DNA of 64,000 bases, from the NCBI RefSeq assembly GCF_028640845.1, contig NC_080548.1, forward strand, positions 20,847,821 through 20,911,820, in the 5' to 3' direction. The translations under genes were made by a program, and so were the position numbers. Below the pieces are notes generated by a model, which had not been told where the DNA came from, did no database searches, and saw only the letters and a list, made by a program, of their open reading frames with translations. Shown piece by piece: positions 11,521-22,270 of the stretch (position 1 is the stretch's first letter; every line of letters starts with the position of its first letter). The stretch comes from Ahaetulla prasina. Its lineage: Eukaryota > Chordata > Lepidosauria > Squamata > Colubridae.

Positions 11521-12325
11521 ACCGTGGCTGGGAACAGAACGCAGCTGCATACCATACCTACACCTGAAGTAAAAACTTCTTGTTTGAATTTGATTGGACA
11601 TGGTGGCCAGTGATGGGAGGCAACTAATGGAGGGAAAAATCCAACTTGGGGATTTTGACGCACGGTTTTCAGTTCTGGCCACGCACTCGTTGTAATTCAC
11701 TTGACTTCTAGTAAACCATGCCTTTCTCAACAGGTTCAAGCCGAGACAGATCCGACACTTGGTTTTCTAAAGATCTTGTATTGGCCATTCTCTTGCTCAC
11801 CTCCGAAGCCAGCCACCGAAGTAGACTCCTGTATCCGAGTCACAGCAGAGTGCATTTGCTCTTCTCTCTCCTTCTTCTCCTGTGCAGGAGAAGCATAGCC
11901 AATGCAAAGCAGTTCTTCGCCACGGCCATTAATAGAACACATGGTGCCTTTATACAAAACCTCCTTCTCATTCCCAGTAATGACATTGGCAGAGGCAGCT
12001 CCCGTCTCCTCCTGCTGCTGCCTTTCTTTCCCCCTCCCCTTCCAAGCGCCCTTGATATTTCCTTTCCCTTCATCGACAGCTTTTAATGGGATGACTCTTT
12101 TTTGCCAGGAGATAGAATCCAATGTGTTCACAGCGGCTGTCAAAGGAACCCTGGCTGCATCAACAGCCTCCCATGTGGTCTCACAGTTAAAAACATATAT
12201 ACACGCAACAGACACAACTGTCACCGAATGCACCAGAATCATCATTAGCGCTTGATCTTCTCAACACATGGGAAGTGCCTCAGCAAGTTATTTTCATCGC
12301 CAATCCCTCTTTAAAGCCTAACATT

Positions 12326-12327
<2 letters not shown>
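11521..12327 (-). other. unassigned sequence with a 169 aa minus-strand open frame
   Basis: The frame runs 12245-11736 on the minus strand. It starts with a short hydrophobic stretch, continues into a Lys/Glu/Gln-rich middle and ends FRKPSVGSVSA. I recognise no family. An in-frame stop lies six codons before the first Met, and there is no poly(A) or splice evidence. One or two frames this long are expected by chance in a window of this size, so I keep it only as a weak candidate. Confidence 0.2.

Positions 12328-12378
<51 letters not shown>
12328..12378. repeat. (GT)n microsatellite
   Basis: About 25 GT units, nearly perfect. Confidence 0.97.
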
Positions 12379-12584
12379 GCATTTCCCCAACCTCTTGGAA
12401 AGGGACTGCCAAAAACTGGTAGCAGACTTATTTCTGCAGCTTTTCCGTGACATTCCAGTAGCCAGAAACCTTCTGGCTTGAAAACCATTGCTTCATCTCC
12501 TGATTCTATGGCCCTCCTGAAGAGCTTAAAGTGCTCCAAAACAGCCAATTGAAATAAAGAGAATGAATACTTAAGGATTCAAAG

Positions 12585-13175
12585 CAGAGGTGGGTTTCAG
12601 TAGGTTCTGACCAGTTCTGGAGAAGCAGAACCAGTTCTGGAGTTCTGGAGTAGCGGAAATTTTGAGGTGTTCAGAGAACTGATAAATACCACCTCTGACT
12701 GGCCCCACCACCATCTATCCTCTACCTCCCGAGTCCCAGCTGATCGGGAGGAAATGGGGATTTTGCAGTAACCTTCCCCTGCCAGGACCACCAAGCCACA
12801 CCCACCAAACTGGTAGTGAATTTTTTTGAAACCCATCACTGAAGAGGAGGGTGTATTGGATATGCTCGCCAACTTGAGTTATCTATCTAACTCTATAACT
12901 ATTGAGTTAAAATAATCAAGGTAGGATATAAATAAATAAAAAAAAATTATGTAGTTTGGAGAACCGGTAGTGAAAATTCTGACTGGCCCCGTCCCCGTCT
13001 ATTCTCTGCCTCCCAAGTCCCAGCTGATCAGGAGGAAATGGAGATTTTACAGTATCCCAGTTTTACCTTTATTTACAGTTTTACATGCCCACCAAGCCAC
13101 GCCCACCAAGCCATGCCACACCCACCAAGCCACACCCCCAGACCCAGTAGTAAACTTTTTTGAATCCCACCACTG
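12585..13175. mobile_element. composite hAT element (two MITE copies, one outer target duplication)
   Basis: A complete ACCGGT-family hAT MITE (12585-12841) is followed by 112 bp of other AT-rich DNA and then by a second MITE lacking its first 60 bp (12954-13175). The 8 bp attcaaag occurs perfectly just outside both outer ends (12577-12584 and 13176-13183), while the inner ends have no duplication. The pair therefore seems to have inserted as one unit. Confidence 0.7.
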
Positions 13176-13183
13176 ATTCAAAG

Positions 13184-13624
13184 ATTACCAAGAAAGGGAG
13201 GGAAAGGCAACCATGGAATTGGGCTTTGCCTCCTGCCCTACCCCCATACCAACAAAATTCCAGAATAAAATAAAATTTATTTCAAGGGTGGTTGGATCTC
13301 AGCTGATGCTCCGCTTAGGTCTACCTCTCTAAACATCAAACATATGGACCTTCCAACCAGCCTAAAGAAGAATTCATGGACTCTTTGGTAAATGTCAGAG
13401 TAAGTCAACCTTTTACTTGTTAAAAATACAAGGGGCTGCTCTTCAATTTTTTTCAGATTTTACATCTACACTAACCAGTAATGGCAGCTGGAGAAAGAAC
13501 TAAAATTGGATCACCAAAGATCACTAAATTAGCGGAAAGAAACGGTAAAGGCCAACCGAGTTGAATGAGGGCACGAAGCCACTGGTGGCATCAATGTGAA
13601 GAGGACTAGCAAAAGGAGACGTTC
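13184..13624. other. single-copy sequence
   Basis: No repeat or gene recognised. Confidence 0.45.
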
Positions 13625-14205
13625 TAAAAAAAAACAATGCAATCCTAAATTGCATTAACAGAGGGATACAATCAAGATCAAGGGAGGTACTAATACCACT
13701 CTATAAAGCCTTAGTAAGACCACACCTAGAGTATTGCATCCAATTTTGGTCACCACACTATAAAAAAGATGTTGAGACTCTAGAAAGAGTGCAGAGAAGA
13801 GCAACCAGGATGATTAGGGGACTGGAGGCTAAAACATATGAAGAACAGTTGCAGGAACTGGGCATGGCTAGTCTAGTGAAGAGAAGGACCAGGAGAGACA
13901 TGATAGCAGTCTTCCAATACTTGAGGGGCTGCCACAGAGAGGAGGCGGTCAAGCTATTTTCCAAGGCACCCAAAGGCCAGGCAAGGAATAATGGATGGAA
14001 ACTGACCAAGGAGAGATTCAACCTGGAAATAAGGAGGAACTTTCTGACAGTAAGAACAATCAGCCAATGGAACAGCTTGCCTTCGGAAGTTCTGGGAGCT
14101 TCATCACTTGAGACTTTCAAGAAAAGATTGGACTGCCATTTGTCCTGTTTGAGCGGGGGGTTCGACTAGATGACCTATAAGGTCCCTTCCAACTCTGTTA
14201 ATTTT
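13625..14205 (+). mobile_element. CR1 LINE 3' end
   Basis: A 126 aa frame (13789-14169) is the CR1 ORF2 C-terminus: 'QRRATRMIRGLEAKTYEEQ', 'RRTRRDMIAVFQYLRGC', 'RRNFLTVRTISQWNSLP', 'SLETFKKRLDCHLS'. The 3' untranslated end reads aaggtcccttccaactctgt. It is 5' truncated and carries no reverse transcriptase catalytic part. Confidence 0.9.
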
Positions 14206-14214
14206 TTAAATGTC

Positions 14215-14446
14215 TATGGACATTCGCAGTCATCCAGGTCATGGTTATCCCAAAGGTGCTTTTCCAAAAGGCAACTGGACATTCTTGGTTTGTTTCCTTG
14301 CAAGCATTTCGCTTCTCATCCAAGAAGCTTCTTCAGTTCAGTTCTCCAAGAACTGAAGAAGCTTCTTGGATGAGAAGCAAAATGTCTTCAGTGAAAAACA
14401 AAGAAAGTCCAGTTGCCTTTTGGAAAAGCACCTTTGGGATGCTCTA
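14215..14446. mobile_element. foldback repeat, Penelope-like candidate
   Basis: Two arms of about 110 bp are inverted around 14340: gaagcttcttcag versus ctgaagaagcttc, and caaaaggcaactgg versus ccagttgccttttgg. The right arm holds gatgagaagcaaaatgtc, a decayed form of a hammerhead-like core seen in other copies. Related pieces are at 48510-48612 and 55476-55608. Assignment to Penelope-like elements is inference. Confidence 0.5.
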
Positions 14447-14449
14447 AAC

Positions 14450-14584
14450 CAGGGGTCCTCAAACTTGGCAGCTTTAAGACTTGTGGACTTCAACTCCCAG
14501 AATTCTCCAACCAGTTACGCTGGCTGGAGAATTCTGGGAGTTGAAGTCCACAAGTCTTAAAGCTGCCAAGTTTGAAGACCTCTG
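14450..14584. mobile_element. palindromic hAT MITE, 135 bp
   Basis: Nearly the whole element is an inverted repeat: ggcagctttaagacttgtgg and its complement. Ends are caggggtcctcaaac / gtttgaagacctctg. Flanks ctctaaac (14442-14449) and ctctaaat (14585-14592) give an 8 bp duplication with a central TA. A 113 bp sibling is at 33090-33202. Confidence 0.85.
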
Positions 14585-14592
14585 CTCTAAAT

Positions 14593-15254
14593 CTTCTATT
14601 ACGCTAAAAGGAAGAACAATAACAAGTGGTCCTGTTCTTGGACTCTAGGTATTTGTTGATTTCAATGACTGCCTTTTCCCATCCATCAGACAAAAGCTGC
14701 ATTACAATTATGTGCTAACAGATCTGTTTCTGAGAGCTGGGCAAAACAGTCTATTTTGAGCCCATTTTGCTTTAGTCATTATTCACTCTTATTTCTAGCT
14801 TCCTTCTTTATTGTACTTCGTTTCTTCTTTAATATGTTCCTTCAAAATAAGTATCTAAATGCGGACTTGCTAGAAGAGGTATTTATATGTGTGCTTTCTG
14901 TCAAAGAGATATTTCTGTGCATGTACACAAGCTGTTGAGAAGAGTGTCAAAATATTTGTCAAAGTGTGAAACCTCATCATCAGTTATGCCCTGATCTCTT
15001 CATTAGTGGATCAGACCTACTGGGTAGAAATTCACATACACACCAAAAAAAATATATCAATCAATTCCATTAAGTTTGCCTGGACAGGATATTGTTGGCT
15101 TGCTGGAATTTACAGCAAGATGTCCAGACCTTCAGCTAGTTCAAAGGTGGACAGCTGTGTCATTTCAGATGCTATTGAACCATGATTCTCAGCATCCCTC
15201 AGTACTGATCAGGATTCCAAGACATGCTTACTAGTTGTAGTTTGGCGATCTCAC
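14593..15254. other. single-copy sequence
   Basis: AT-rich, no recognised repeat or gene. The 60 aa frame at 14756-14938 is hydrophobic but unsupported. Confidence 0.45.
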
Positions 15255-15442
15255 AAGTACTACAAATGCTCTGCTGCATCCAGTTTGGTCGCTACGATGT
15301 AAAAAAAGATGTTGAGACTCTAGAAAGAGTGCAGAGAAAAGCAACAAAGATGATTAGGGGACTGGAGGCCAAAACATATGAAGAATGGTTGCTGGAATTG
15401 GGTATGTCTAGTTTGATGAAAAGAAAGACTAGGGGTTACATG
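15255..15442 (+). mobile_element. CR1 LINE fragment cut by a hAT insertion
   Basis: Encodes '[20 protein letters not shown]' and 'ELGMSSLMKRKTRG', then stops at the hAT element. A dozen CR1 bases (gtgacatgatag) reappear at 16079. Confidence 0.85.
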
Positions 15443-15567
15443 CAATGGTGAAATGTAAAATTTGTTACTACTGGTTCTGTGGGTGTGGCTTGGGGGAGTA
15501 ATGTGACTGGGTGGGCATGGCCAACTTTTATTTTTTTACTTTTAAAAGCATTTTTTCTACAACCTCT

Positions 15568-15662
15568 TTGTATTTATTTATTTTTGTATTTATTTATTGT
15601 TGTTTTACTTGGCTGTAAACCGCCCTGAGTCCTTCGGGAGAAGGGCGGTATAGAAATTAAAT
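15568..15662 (+). mobile_element. L2 LINE 3' tail, about 95 bp
   Basis: Contains gtaaaccgccctgagtcctt and the hairpin partner gagaagggcggtatag, followed directly by (AAT)n. Only the terminal piece is present. Confidence 0.75.
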
Positions 15663-15678
15663 AATAATAATAATAATA

Positions 15679-15721
<43 letters not shown>

Positions 15722-15766
15722 ATAATAATAATAATAATAATAATTATTATTATTATTATTATTATT

Positions 15767-15807
<41 letters not shown>
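15663..15807. repeat. palindromic compound microsatellite AAT-AC-AAT-ATT-GT
   Basis: (AAT)n, (AC)19, (AAT)n, (ATT)n and (GT)18 follow in order, so the right half is the complement of the left. The DNA could form a long hairpin. Confidence 0.95.
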
Positions 15808-15808
<1 letters not shown>

Positions 15809-16086
15809 AAGAGGTTGTAGAAAAAATGCTTTTAAAAGGCTCTGGCGATCCCAGCTGAGCTATGCAATCATCAGAGGCTTTTTTTTTTTTACTTTTAAAA
15901 GCATTTTTTCAGCCGAAGAAAAAATGCTTTTAAAAGTAAAAAAACAACTCTCCAATGATCGCGTGGCTCAGCTGGGCATGGGGGGTGCAGGGATTTTTGC
16001 TACCGGTTCTCTGAACCACCCACCGCCATCGCTGCCAGATCGGGTGATCTGATCCAAACCAGGAGCATTTCACCCCTGGTGACATG

Positions 16087-16210
16087 ATAGAATAGAATAG
16101 AATAGAATAGAATAGAATAGAATAGAATAGAATAGAATAGAATAGAATAGAATAGAATAGAATAGAATTCTTTATTGGCCAAGTGTGTCCATTTTCCTAT
16201 GTCAGTGACC
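16087..16210 (-). repeat. (AGAAT)n array ending in a Rex1-like LINE tail
   Basis: About 17 AGAAT units are followed by attctttattggccaagtgt (16168-16187), the extreme 3' end of the Rex1-like LINE on the minus strand. Similar array-plus-tail joins are at 29275 and 46815. Confidence 0.8.
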
Positions 16211-16478
16211 TTTTTTTTTGTTTGTTTTTTGTTTACATTTATACCCCGCCCTTCTCCGAAGACTCAGGGCGGCTTACAGTGTATAAGGCAATAGTCTCAT
16301 TCTATTTGTATATTTTTACAAAGTCAACTTATTGCCCCCCCAACAATCTGGGTTCTCATTTTACCTACCTTATAAAGGATGGAAGGCTGAGTCAACCTTG
16401 GGCCGGGCTTGAACCTGCAGTAATTGCAGGCTTTGTGTTCTTAATAACAGGCTTTACCAGCCTGAGCTAAACCGGCCC
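16211..16478 (-). mobile_element. tRNA-derived SINE, family A
   Basis: L2-type tail on the left (ccgcccttctccgaagactc), core in the middle, and tRNA head on the right ending cctgagctaaaccggcccc. Target duplications are not clear. Confidence 0.8.
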
Positions 16479-16991
16479 CTTCCCAGCATGGCCAACTTCC
16501 TATCAGTTCTCCGCAGCTGTCCCCCTCTTCTTAACATAGCACATCAAGTACTAAACAAACACCGAGTACTGGGACTACATTTTCACATCAAAATGTGTCG
16601 AGTACCAAATTTGATGAGCTTTGAAGCAGTTGAGAACCAACCTACCACTGTACCTCTGAAATGATGACCCAGTGGGTCACACCTTGTCTAGTCCTTTCTA
16701 ATTCTAAAATTGTACAACTTGCTGATTTCTATTCTAGCGTAATACAGATTTGCACGCTTTTGAGGAGGGGGGCTAAATAGGAGTTGCAAGTTGCACAGAT
16801 ACATTTTACAAGTGCATGTTTTGTCATAAATGTTAAGTCCTGGTTTAGGAACATTTGATTGGATAAGTGTGCTTCAGAAAGCCAGTGGAAGACATTGTCC
16901 ACTATCTGTGCCTATGTACCAAAGCCTGTGTATATGTATGTATACATACATACATAAGCATGTGTGTGTGTGTGTGCGTGTATGTATGTAT
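16479..16991. other. single-copy sequence with short ACAT/GT tract
   Basis: No gene or repeat except a short TATG/TG tract at about 16930-16990 next to the SINE. Confidence 0.45.
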
Positions 16992-17347
16992 TGAGCAGTG
17001 GCTCAGCGGCTAAGATGCTGAACTTGTCGATCGAAAGGTTGGCAGTTCAGCGGTTCGAATCCCTAGTGCCGCGTAACGGGGTGAACTCCCGTGACTTGTC
17101 CCAGCTTCTGCCAACCTAGCAGTTCGAAAGCATGTAAAAAATGCAAGTAGAAAAAATAGGGACCACCTCTGGTGGGAAGGTAACAGCGTTCCATGCGCCT
17201 TTGGTGTTTAATCATGCCGTCCACATGACCACAGAGAAGTCTTCAGACAGCGCTGACTCTTCGACTTTGAAACAGAGATGAGCACCACCCTGTAGTGCTA
17301 GAATAACTAGCACATATGTGCGAGGGGAACCTTTACCTTTACCTTTA
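16992..17347 (+). mobile_element. Sauria-type SINE
   Basis: tRNA head gcagtggctcagcggctaag, B box cggttcgaatccctagtg, standard body, and tail cctttacctttacctttat. It lies 590 bp from the BovB 3' end that represents its presumed partner LINE. Confidence 0.85.
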
Positions 17348-17937
17348 TCGAGCCTGAGGGCAGCTCCTTTAAAGCAACATTTGCAAGCTCTCAACTCCTG
17401 AGAAGATTTTGAGTCATGATTTTCCTTTGAACATCTGTCCCAGCTGTCTATAATGAGTTAGGAACAGCACCGCCTCTCTTCTTCAAGTGGATGAGGAGAA
17501 TTTGTATTAAATACATTAGAGCCATAATTCATAGATCCGAGGGCACTGGCTTCCTCAGAAATTGAAGTTCAATTAAATTCATGCAAATGGATGCCTTCCA
17601 CTTTCCAACCACTTCTCTTTGTACCAATGAAGATAAAAGAAGCGGCCGAAATCTATTCAGACTGCACATATATTTTTTTTCAGGGTTGAGCGCTATATTT
17701 GTCCTTTATGTGGGATTCAGCACCAGAACAAAAAAATAAAAAATCCTTTTAAACTGGCTTTTTTAAAAATTTAGTTAGTTTACTTTATTGATTAGCCCTT
17801 GGGCCATATCAAAGTGCAGAGTCCCAGACACAAATTATTACTAACATCTGAGAAAAACAAATTAAAATGAAATTGGAATAAAATACAGTTTAAAAAGAAA
17901 CTGGAATAAAATGCAATAATTTAATATATAGATATAT
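17348..17937. other. single-copy sequence, possible conserved non-coding element
   Basis: The first 300 bp are non-repetitive and of even composition, with an octamer-like atgcaaat at 17582 and several AATT/ATTA motifs. There is no open frame of note. Conservation cannot be tested here. Confidence 0.35.
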
Positions 17938-18205
17938 ATTTTGGTAGAAGGCCAGATCCTGAAGATGAAACTCAAATACTTTGGCCACCTCATGAGAAGG
18001 AAGGACTCACTGGAGAAGAGCCAAATGCTGGGAAAGATTGAGGGCAAAAGAAGAATGGGACGACAGAGAATGAGGTGGCTGGATGGAGTCACTGAAGCAG
18101 TCGGCGTGAGCTTAAATGGACTCTGGGGAATGGTAGAGGACAGGAAGGCCTGGAGGAATGTTGTCCATGGGGTTGCAATGGATTGGACATGACTTCGCAA
18201 CTAAC
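17938..18205 (+). mobile_element. BovB (RTE clade) LINE 3' end
   Basis: An 83 aa frame (17941-18192) is the BovB ORF2 C-terminus: 'LKYFGHLMRRKDSLEKSQML', 'GRQRMRWLDGVTEAVG' and 'DRKAWRNVVHGV'. It ends catgacttcgcaactaacaa, the typical BovB terminus. The frame is open, but the copy is heavily 5' truncated. Confidence 0.92.
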
Positions 18206-18254
18206 AACAAAATATATTTTGGTATCATCCCTACAATATACCCCAATCAGTCCC

Positions 18255-18520
18255 ACATAAGCCAATCTCAACAGAATTTTTTTTGTTTAAGTCCTGTGCT
18301 GTGTTAAATATTATTTTCATATTCTGACCGCACGCAAGGTAAGTTGGGGGATCCAAATGGGTCATTCGTTTGGTATATAGACCAAGGTACCTATCTGTCA
18401 CCCTCTTGTATGGGCAAAAATCAAATAGGATGTGCGCCAGGTCTTCTACCACTGCCGCTCCGCCAATGCAGAGACATCCATTGTAGGGTATAGAATTTAA
18501 ACTGACTTCAAATGACATGG
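18255..18520 (-). mobile_element. possible LINE ORF2 C-terminal zinc-knuckle remnant
   Basis: A 95 aa minus-strand frame contains 'CLCIGGAAVVEDLAHILFDF' followed by 'CPY', matching the CxC...H...C pattern at the C-terminus of several LINE proteins. The clade is unknown and the ends are not visible. Confidence 0.4.
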
Positions 18521-18886
18521 AATTTCACTATATTAATTACACATAGTGATTAGGATTACTCCTGTGTCTTTAATCATTTTGTCTTTCTAAATATTGGTGG
18601 TGAATAACGGGAACAATAATATGTTCGGGAAATGTGATTGGAGTTCTGTGTGATGCAAGAAAAAGTCTTTGCATATTTAAGTAATTTAAACATGCTAGGA
18701 TTACATTTAATAGTGCACCTTTTAGAACTCACTCATTGAAATACCGCTATCGTGTTTGTTTGATAAAAGCGAATAAATTGCACTGGAGCTCTGCCTAATA
18801 AAAGGCACAGCTGTTCCAATCGGGAGCCTTAAGTCCAATTGGTTTGGACTTGATTTAGGCGAGTTTCTTAATTGCAGACTGTATGG
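18521..18886. other. single-copy sequence, possible conserved non-coding element
   Basis: Non-repetitive; 18730-18880 has balanced composition with ccaattggtttgg and attgcact motifs. No gene seen. Confidence 0.35.
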
Positions 18887-19185
18887 AAGTGATGGCGAAC
18901 CTTTTCGGCACCGAGTGCCCAAACCGGAACATGTGTGCATGTGTGTGTGTGCCGGAGCGCTGGAGTGCTGGAAACCTGAAGACCAGGTCTTTGCTGCGCA
19001 TTTGTGGGGGGCGGAGGCCATGCAGGGGGGGGGCTGTGCGTGCACATGCAGACGGTAGGGCGCACACAGGGGCACGTGTGCATCCGTTGGGGGGTGGGGG
19101 GCATGCACGGGGCCATGCACATGTTGCATTTTGGGGGTTTGCGCCTGCTTTGGGCATTCATTCCGGAAAAGGTTAGCCATCCCTG
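18887..19185. mobile_element. hAT MITE, GATGGCGAACC family
   Basis: Ends aagtgatggcgaacc and ggttagccatccctg are inverted. The interior is CpG- and G-rich. The target duplication is not clear in this copy. Apparent 100-160 aa frames here are by-products of the composition. Confidence 0.7.
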
Positions 19186-19602
19186 GACTAGACCCAGAGC
19201 TAACCAGAATAGTCAATCCAGTGTATCCAAGGTTGAATGATATTGTTTCTTGTCCTTCAGTCTGTTTGACTTCTGCTCTATTCTTGTAGGAAATTATAGT
19301 TCCTTCACAACCGGCCCCCTATTTCCCAATCAGGGGCATTGTCATCACTTTGGGGAGAATCTTTGGGGTGACTTCTTTGTTTGAAATCTTGAGGTTCCCT
19401 GCCAAGAAACATAGACCAAAAAGAAAGATAGGCTTATAATTCATAAGATTTAATTTGAAATTTTCTTTTAACTAGAACTCCAACATGGAGCAAGAAAAAG
19501 CATGGAAAAAACAAAGACCTACAGTGGTTTTGCTTCATCCACCCACATTCAATTCTTCAAAAGAAGATTAAACAGCCACAATACTCACTCAATCACATTT
19601 GG
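19186..19602. other. single-copy sequence
   Basis: Nothing recognised. Confidence 0.4.
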
Positions 19603-19610
19603 GTTGAAGC

Positions 19611-19863
19611 CAGGGGTGAAATCCAGCAGGTTCTGACAGGTTCTGGAGAACTGGTAGCGGAAATTTTGAGTAGTTCGGAGAACCAGTAGCGGAAATTTTG
19701 AGTTGTTCAGAGAACTGGCAAATACTACCTCTAGCTGGCCTAAGAGTGAGGTGGAGATGGAGATTTTGCAATATCCTTCCCCTACCACGCCCACCAAGCC
19801 ACACCACGCCCACCAAGCCACGCCCACAGAACCGGTAGTAGAAAAATTTGGATTTCACCACTG
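19611..19863. mobile_element. hAT MITE, ACCGGT family, with perfect target duplication
   Basis: Ends caggggtgaaatcc and ggatttcaccactg. The 8 bp gttgaagc flanks both sides perfectly (19603-19610, 19864-19871). The body has the family motifs 'aattttgagttgttc', 'ccaccaagccacgccc' and 'accggtag'. Confidence 0.9.
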
Positions 19864-19871
19864 GTTGAAGC

Positions 19872-20222
19872 CCATTGGAGTTCCATTTCAAACAAAGTTT
19901 CCTAACTGAGACCCATCCAGATATGTAAGAACTACAAAACCCATGATTCCTGACCTTTGCCCATAGTCCTCAGTATATAGAGGGCATAACTGACACTATC
20001 TTTTTTTCTTTCTTTCCACATTTTAGGTCCAGGTGTCTCTTTGGTCTTCATTTTGAGCGATGTGGTTCTACCGCATTTCGTGGCTATTTCGTGGAACGGA
20101 TAGTTGGGCTTAGAGTCTTTGGCTTAGCTGAAGGATTGAAGGTCATTTAAATAACCAGCTTTGTTAGGAAGGGAGACACTGGGCTGCATTCTACCCCAGT
20201 TCCATCACAAAGAAAAACATGA
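19872..20222. other. single-copy sequence
   Basis: Nothing recognised. Confidence 0.4.
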
Positions 20223-20230
20223 GCCTCAGT

Positions 20231-20658
20231 CAAGGGTGGGCTTCAAAAATGTTAGCAAAGGGTTCTCTGCCCGGTTGCTGGGTGGCCATGGCCATGGTGG
20301 GCGTGGCCTAGTCAGCCTCCTGCACCACAGCATGGGGGAGGCGTTTTTGCCCTCCCCTGGCTCTGGAGGCTTTCCTTGAGCCTCCGGGAGGGCAAAAACA
20401 GCCTCCCCAGAGGCCCTCTGGAGGCCGAAAAAGGGGCCATTTCTGGCCTTCCCAAACTTCTGGTAGGCCTGTTTTTTGTCCTCCCCGAGCCTCTGCGCAT
20501 ACCCTGCACTTACCTGCATCCAAAATAGGTTGCATGGGGATTCCTGGGTGGGGTGGGTGGGGCCAGCCAGGAGTGGGATTTGGGGATTCTCCGAACTACA
20601 CAAAATCATAGCTAGAGGTACTCTCGAACCCCTGCGAACTCCCAGCAGCCCATCCCTG
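20231..20658 (+). mobile_element. hAT MITE family A, full length, 428 bp
   Basis: Starts caagggtgggcttc and ends agcccatccctg; flanks gcctcagt (20223-20230) and gcctcggt (20659-20666) differ by one base. It is the inverted sibling of 836-1262. A SINE of family B abuts its right end. Confidence 0.8.
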
Positions 20659-20896
20659 GCCTCGGTGGCGCAGTGGTTAGAGTGCAGTACTGCAGGCTAC
20701 TTCTGCTGATTGCCGGCTGACTGCAATTTGGCAGTTTAAATCCCACCAGGCTCAAGGTTGACTCAGCCTTCCCTCCTTCCGAGGTGGGTAAAACGAGGAC
20801 CCAGATTGTCGGGAGCTAGAGGCTGACTCTGTAAAACAGCTTAGAGAGGGCTGTAAAGCACTATAAAGCGATATATAAGTCTAAGTGCTATTGCTA
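20659..20896 (+). mobile_element. tRNA-derived SINE, family B
   Basis: Head ggtggcgcagtggttagagt, B box ggcagtttaaatccc, shared core, and tail cttagagagggctgtaaagc with gctattgctat at the end. Confidence 0.8.
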
Positions 20897-21331
20897 TACA
20901 AATGAACAAGGGAAGCTTGAAGATCCTCCGTTTTCCACCCATGTTCACATGCGAGCTGTAGTCAGAGTTCCTGCAGAAACACACCCAGCAGCTACATAAT
21001 AAGGAAATGCGGTATATATCATGCGAGTTAGACATGTATCCATTACTCTCAGCAGTCGCTAATCTTCAGCGACCATATTTAATAATAGCTATTTATGTAA
21101 CATACATTAACTACCCCTTTAAAAAGGAAATTGAATGCATATTTGAGGACCTTAATTCAAAGCAGTACTTAAAGAGCACTCTCTGATCCAGGGTAATAGG
21201 AATTTACAGAGCTGGATGTTTAAGTGCTTTGAAATAAAGGAGAATTACGACGACTGCCAGCGAAGCCTTCAGACACCCCAAAAAACAGCGAATGATTCTG
21301 TGCATCACGTGGCTGCAACCAAGAAGATAAC
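20897..21331. other. single-copy sequence
   Basis: Non-repetitive, AT-rich from 21050 on. No gene seen; it is one of the better non-repeat stretches for a conservation test. Confidence 0.4.
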
Positions 21332-21347
21332 AAGAATTCAGCAAAGG

Positions 21348-22270
21348 TTAAAGCATTTTGGATTAAAGTATGGTGGATCATGCAGAATATTTTGAAAAAG
21401 AAGATTAAGTTTACTCCGCAGTTCTTTCTACTAGGAATAATTATGGATTGTACAGCTATAGAGATTAAATTGATTTTGAACTTAATAACAGCCGCAAGAC
21501 TTTTGATTGCTCAATATTGGAAGAAAGAAGAATTACCTACAATTGAAGAATGGACACTCAAAGTATCAAATCTGGCAGAAATGGCAAAAATTTCTGCTTA
21601 CTTGAAAGACTATACACAAGAAAAATATATTTTAGAATGGAAAATGTGGATTGATTATATTCAAAATAAGTATCAGATAAAAAAATATCGAATAGCATAT
21701 GAGTAAATTTAGGAAATATTTTGTATTAGATATATTTCTGAAGGAGAGGGGAATTGAGAGTGTGATTATGTGTGGAGTGACTAGAGATTATAATTTAGGA
21801 ATTATTTTGGATTATGATTGTTAGTTTTGATACCCTGCATTTTGTTCTGGGAAGTCGGGGTGGGGGTGGGGGTAAGGGGAGGGAATTGGGGGGTTGAGGG
21901 TAGAGATGGAGCGATGGTTAATGTACAGGGATTATTGAAGATGTATAAATATAATTAATGTAGGGTCTGGTCTGCCCAGTTACCATTTTAGAATGGTGGG
22001 GAGGGAGAAAAGAGAGAGTAGGAGGTAGGAAAGAGGAGAAGAGGAAGGAAGAGGGGTAGAAGAGGGAGAAGGAAGGTGTAGGGTGGAGGGAGGAGAGGAT
22101 GTAGATAAGAGAAGGAGAGGAAGGTGTGGAAAGTAAAAGAAGGTAGAAGAGGGAAGAATGTTAAAAAGGGGGGTAGTGACTGGGCAAGCCCGACTAATTG
22201 TATATAACTGTACATTGGATGAGCTGTTTGATATGATTGTAAAAATAAAACTTTTTTATGAAAAAAAAAA
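21348..22270 (+). mobile_element. L1 LINE, 5'-truncated insertion, 923 bp
   Basis: A 16 bp direct repeat aagaattcagcaaagg lies on both sides (21332-21347 and 22271-22286), and the copy ends in a poly(A) run after aataaaactttttt. A 108 aa frame (21380-21706) is the L1 ORF2 C-terminus with 'LITAARLLIAQYWKKEELPT'. The 3' untranslated part is G-rich, as in many L1 elements. These are all the marks of target-primed insertion with 5' truncation. Confidence 0.92.

Larger units (their letters stand above)
15443..16078 (+). mobile_element. hAT foldback MITE with nested L2 tail and microsatellites
   Basis: Ends caatggtgaaatgt and atttcacccctg; flanks gttacatg (15435-15442) and gtgacatg (16079-16086) are the target duplication, lying in CR1. 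The interior holds inverted copies of ttttaaaagcattttttc. At the ttctacaacctctt arm an L2 tail and its simple repeats have been inserted (about 15568-15807). The same element is at 25163-25505. Confidence 0.75.

Noticed and set aside
18722..19216. Overlapping 97-164 aa frames on both strands
   Set aside because: They lie in a CpG-rich hAT MITE where low stop density gives open frames in several phases.
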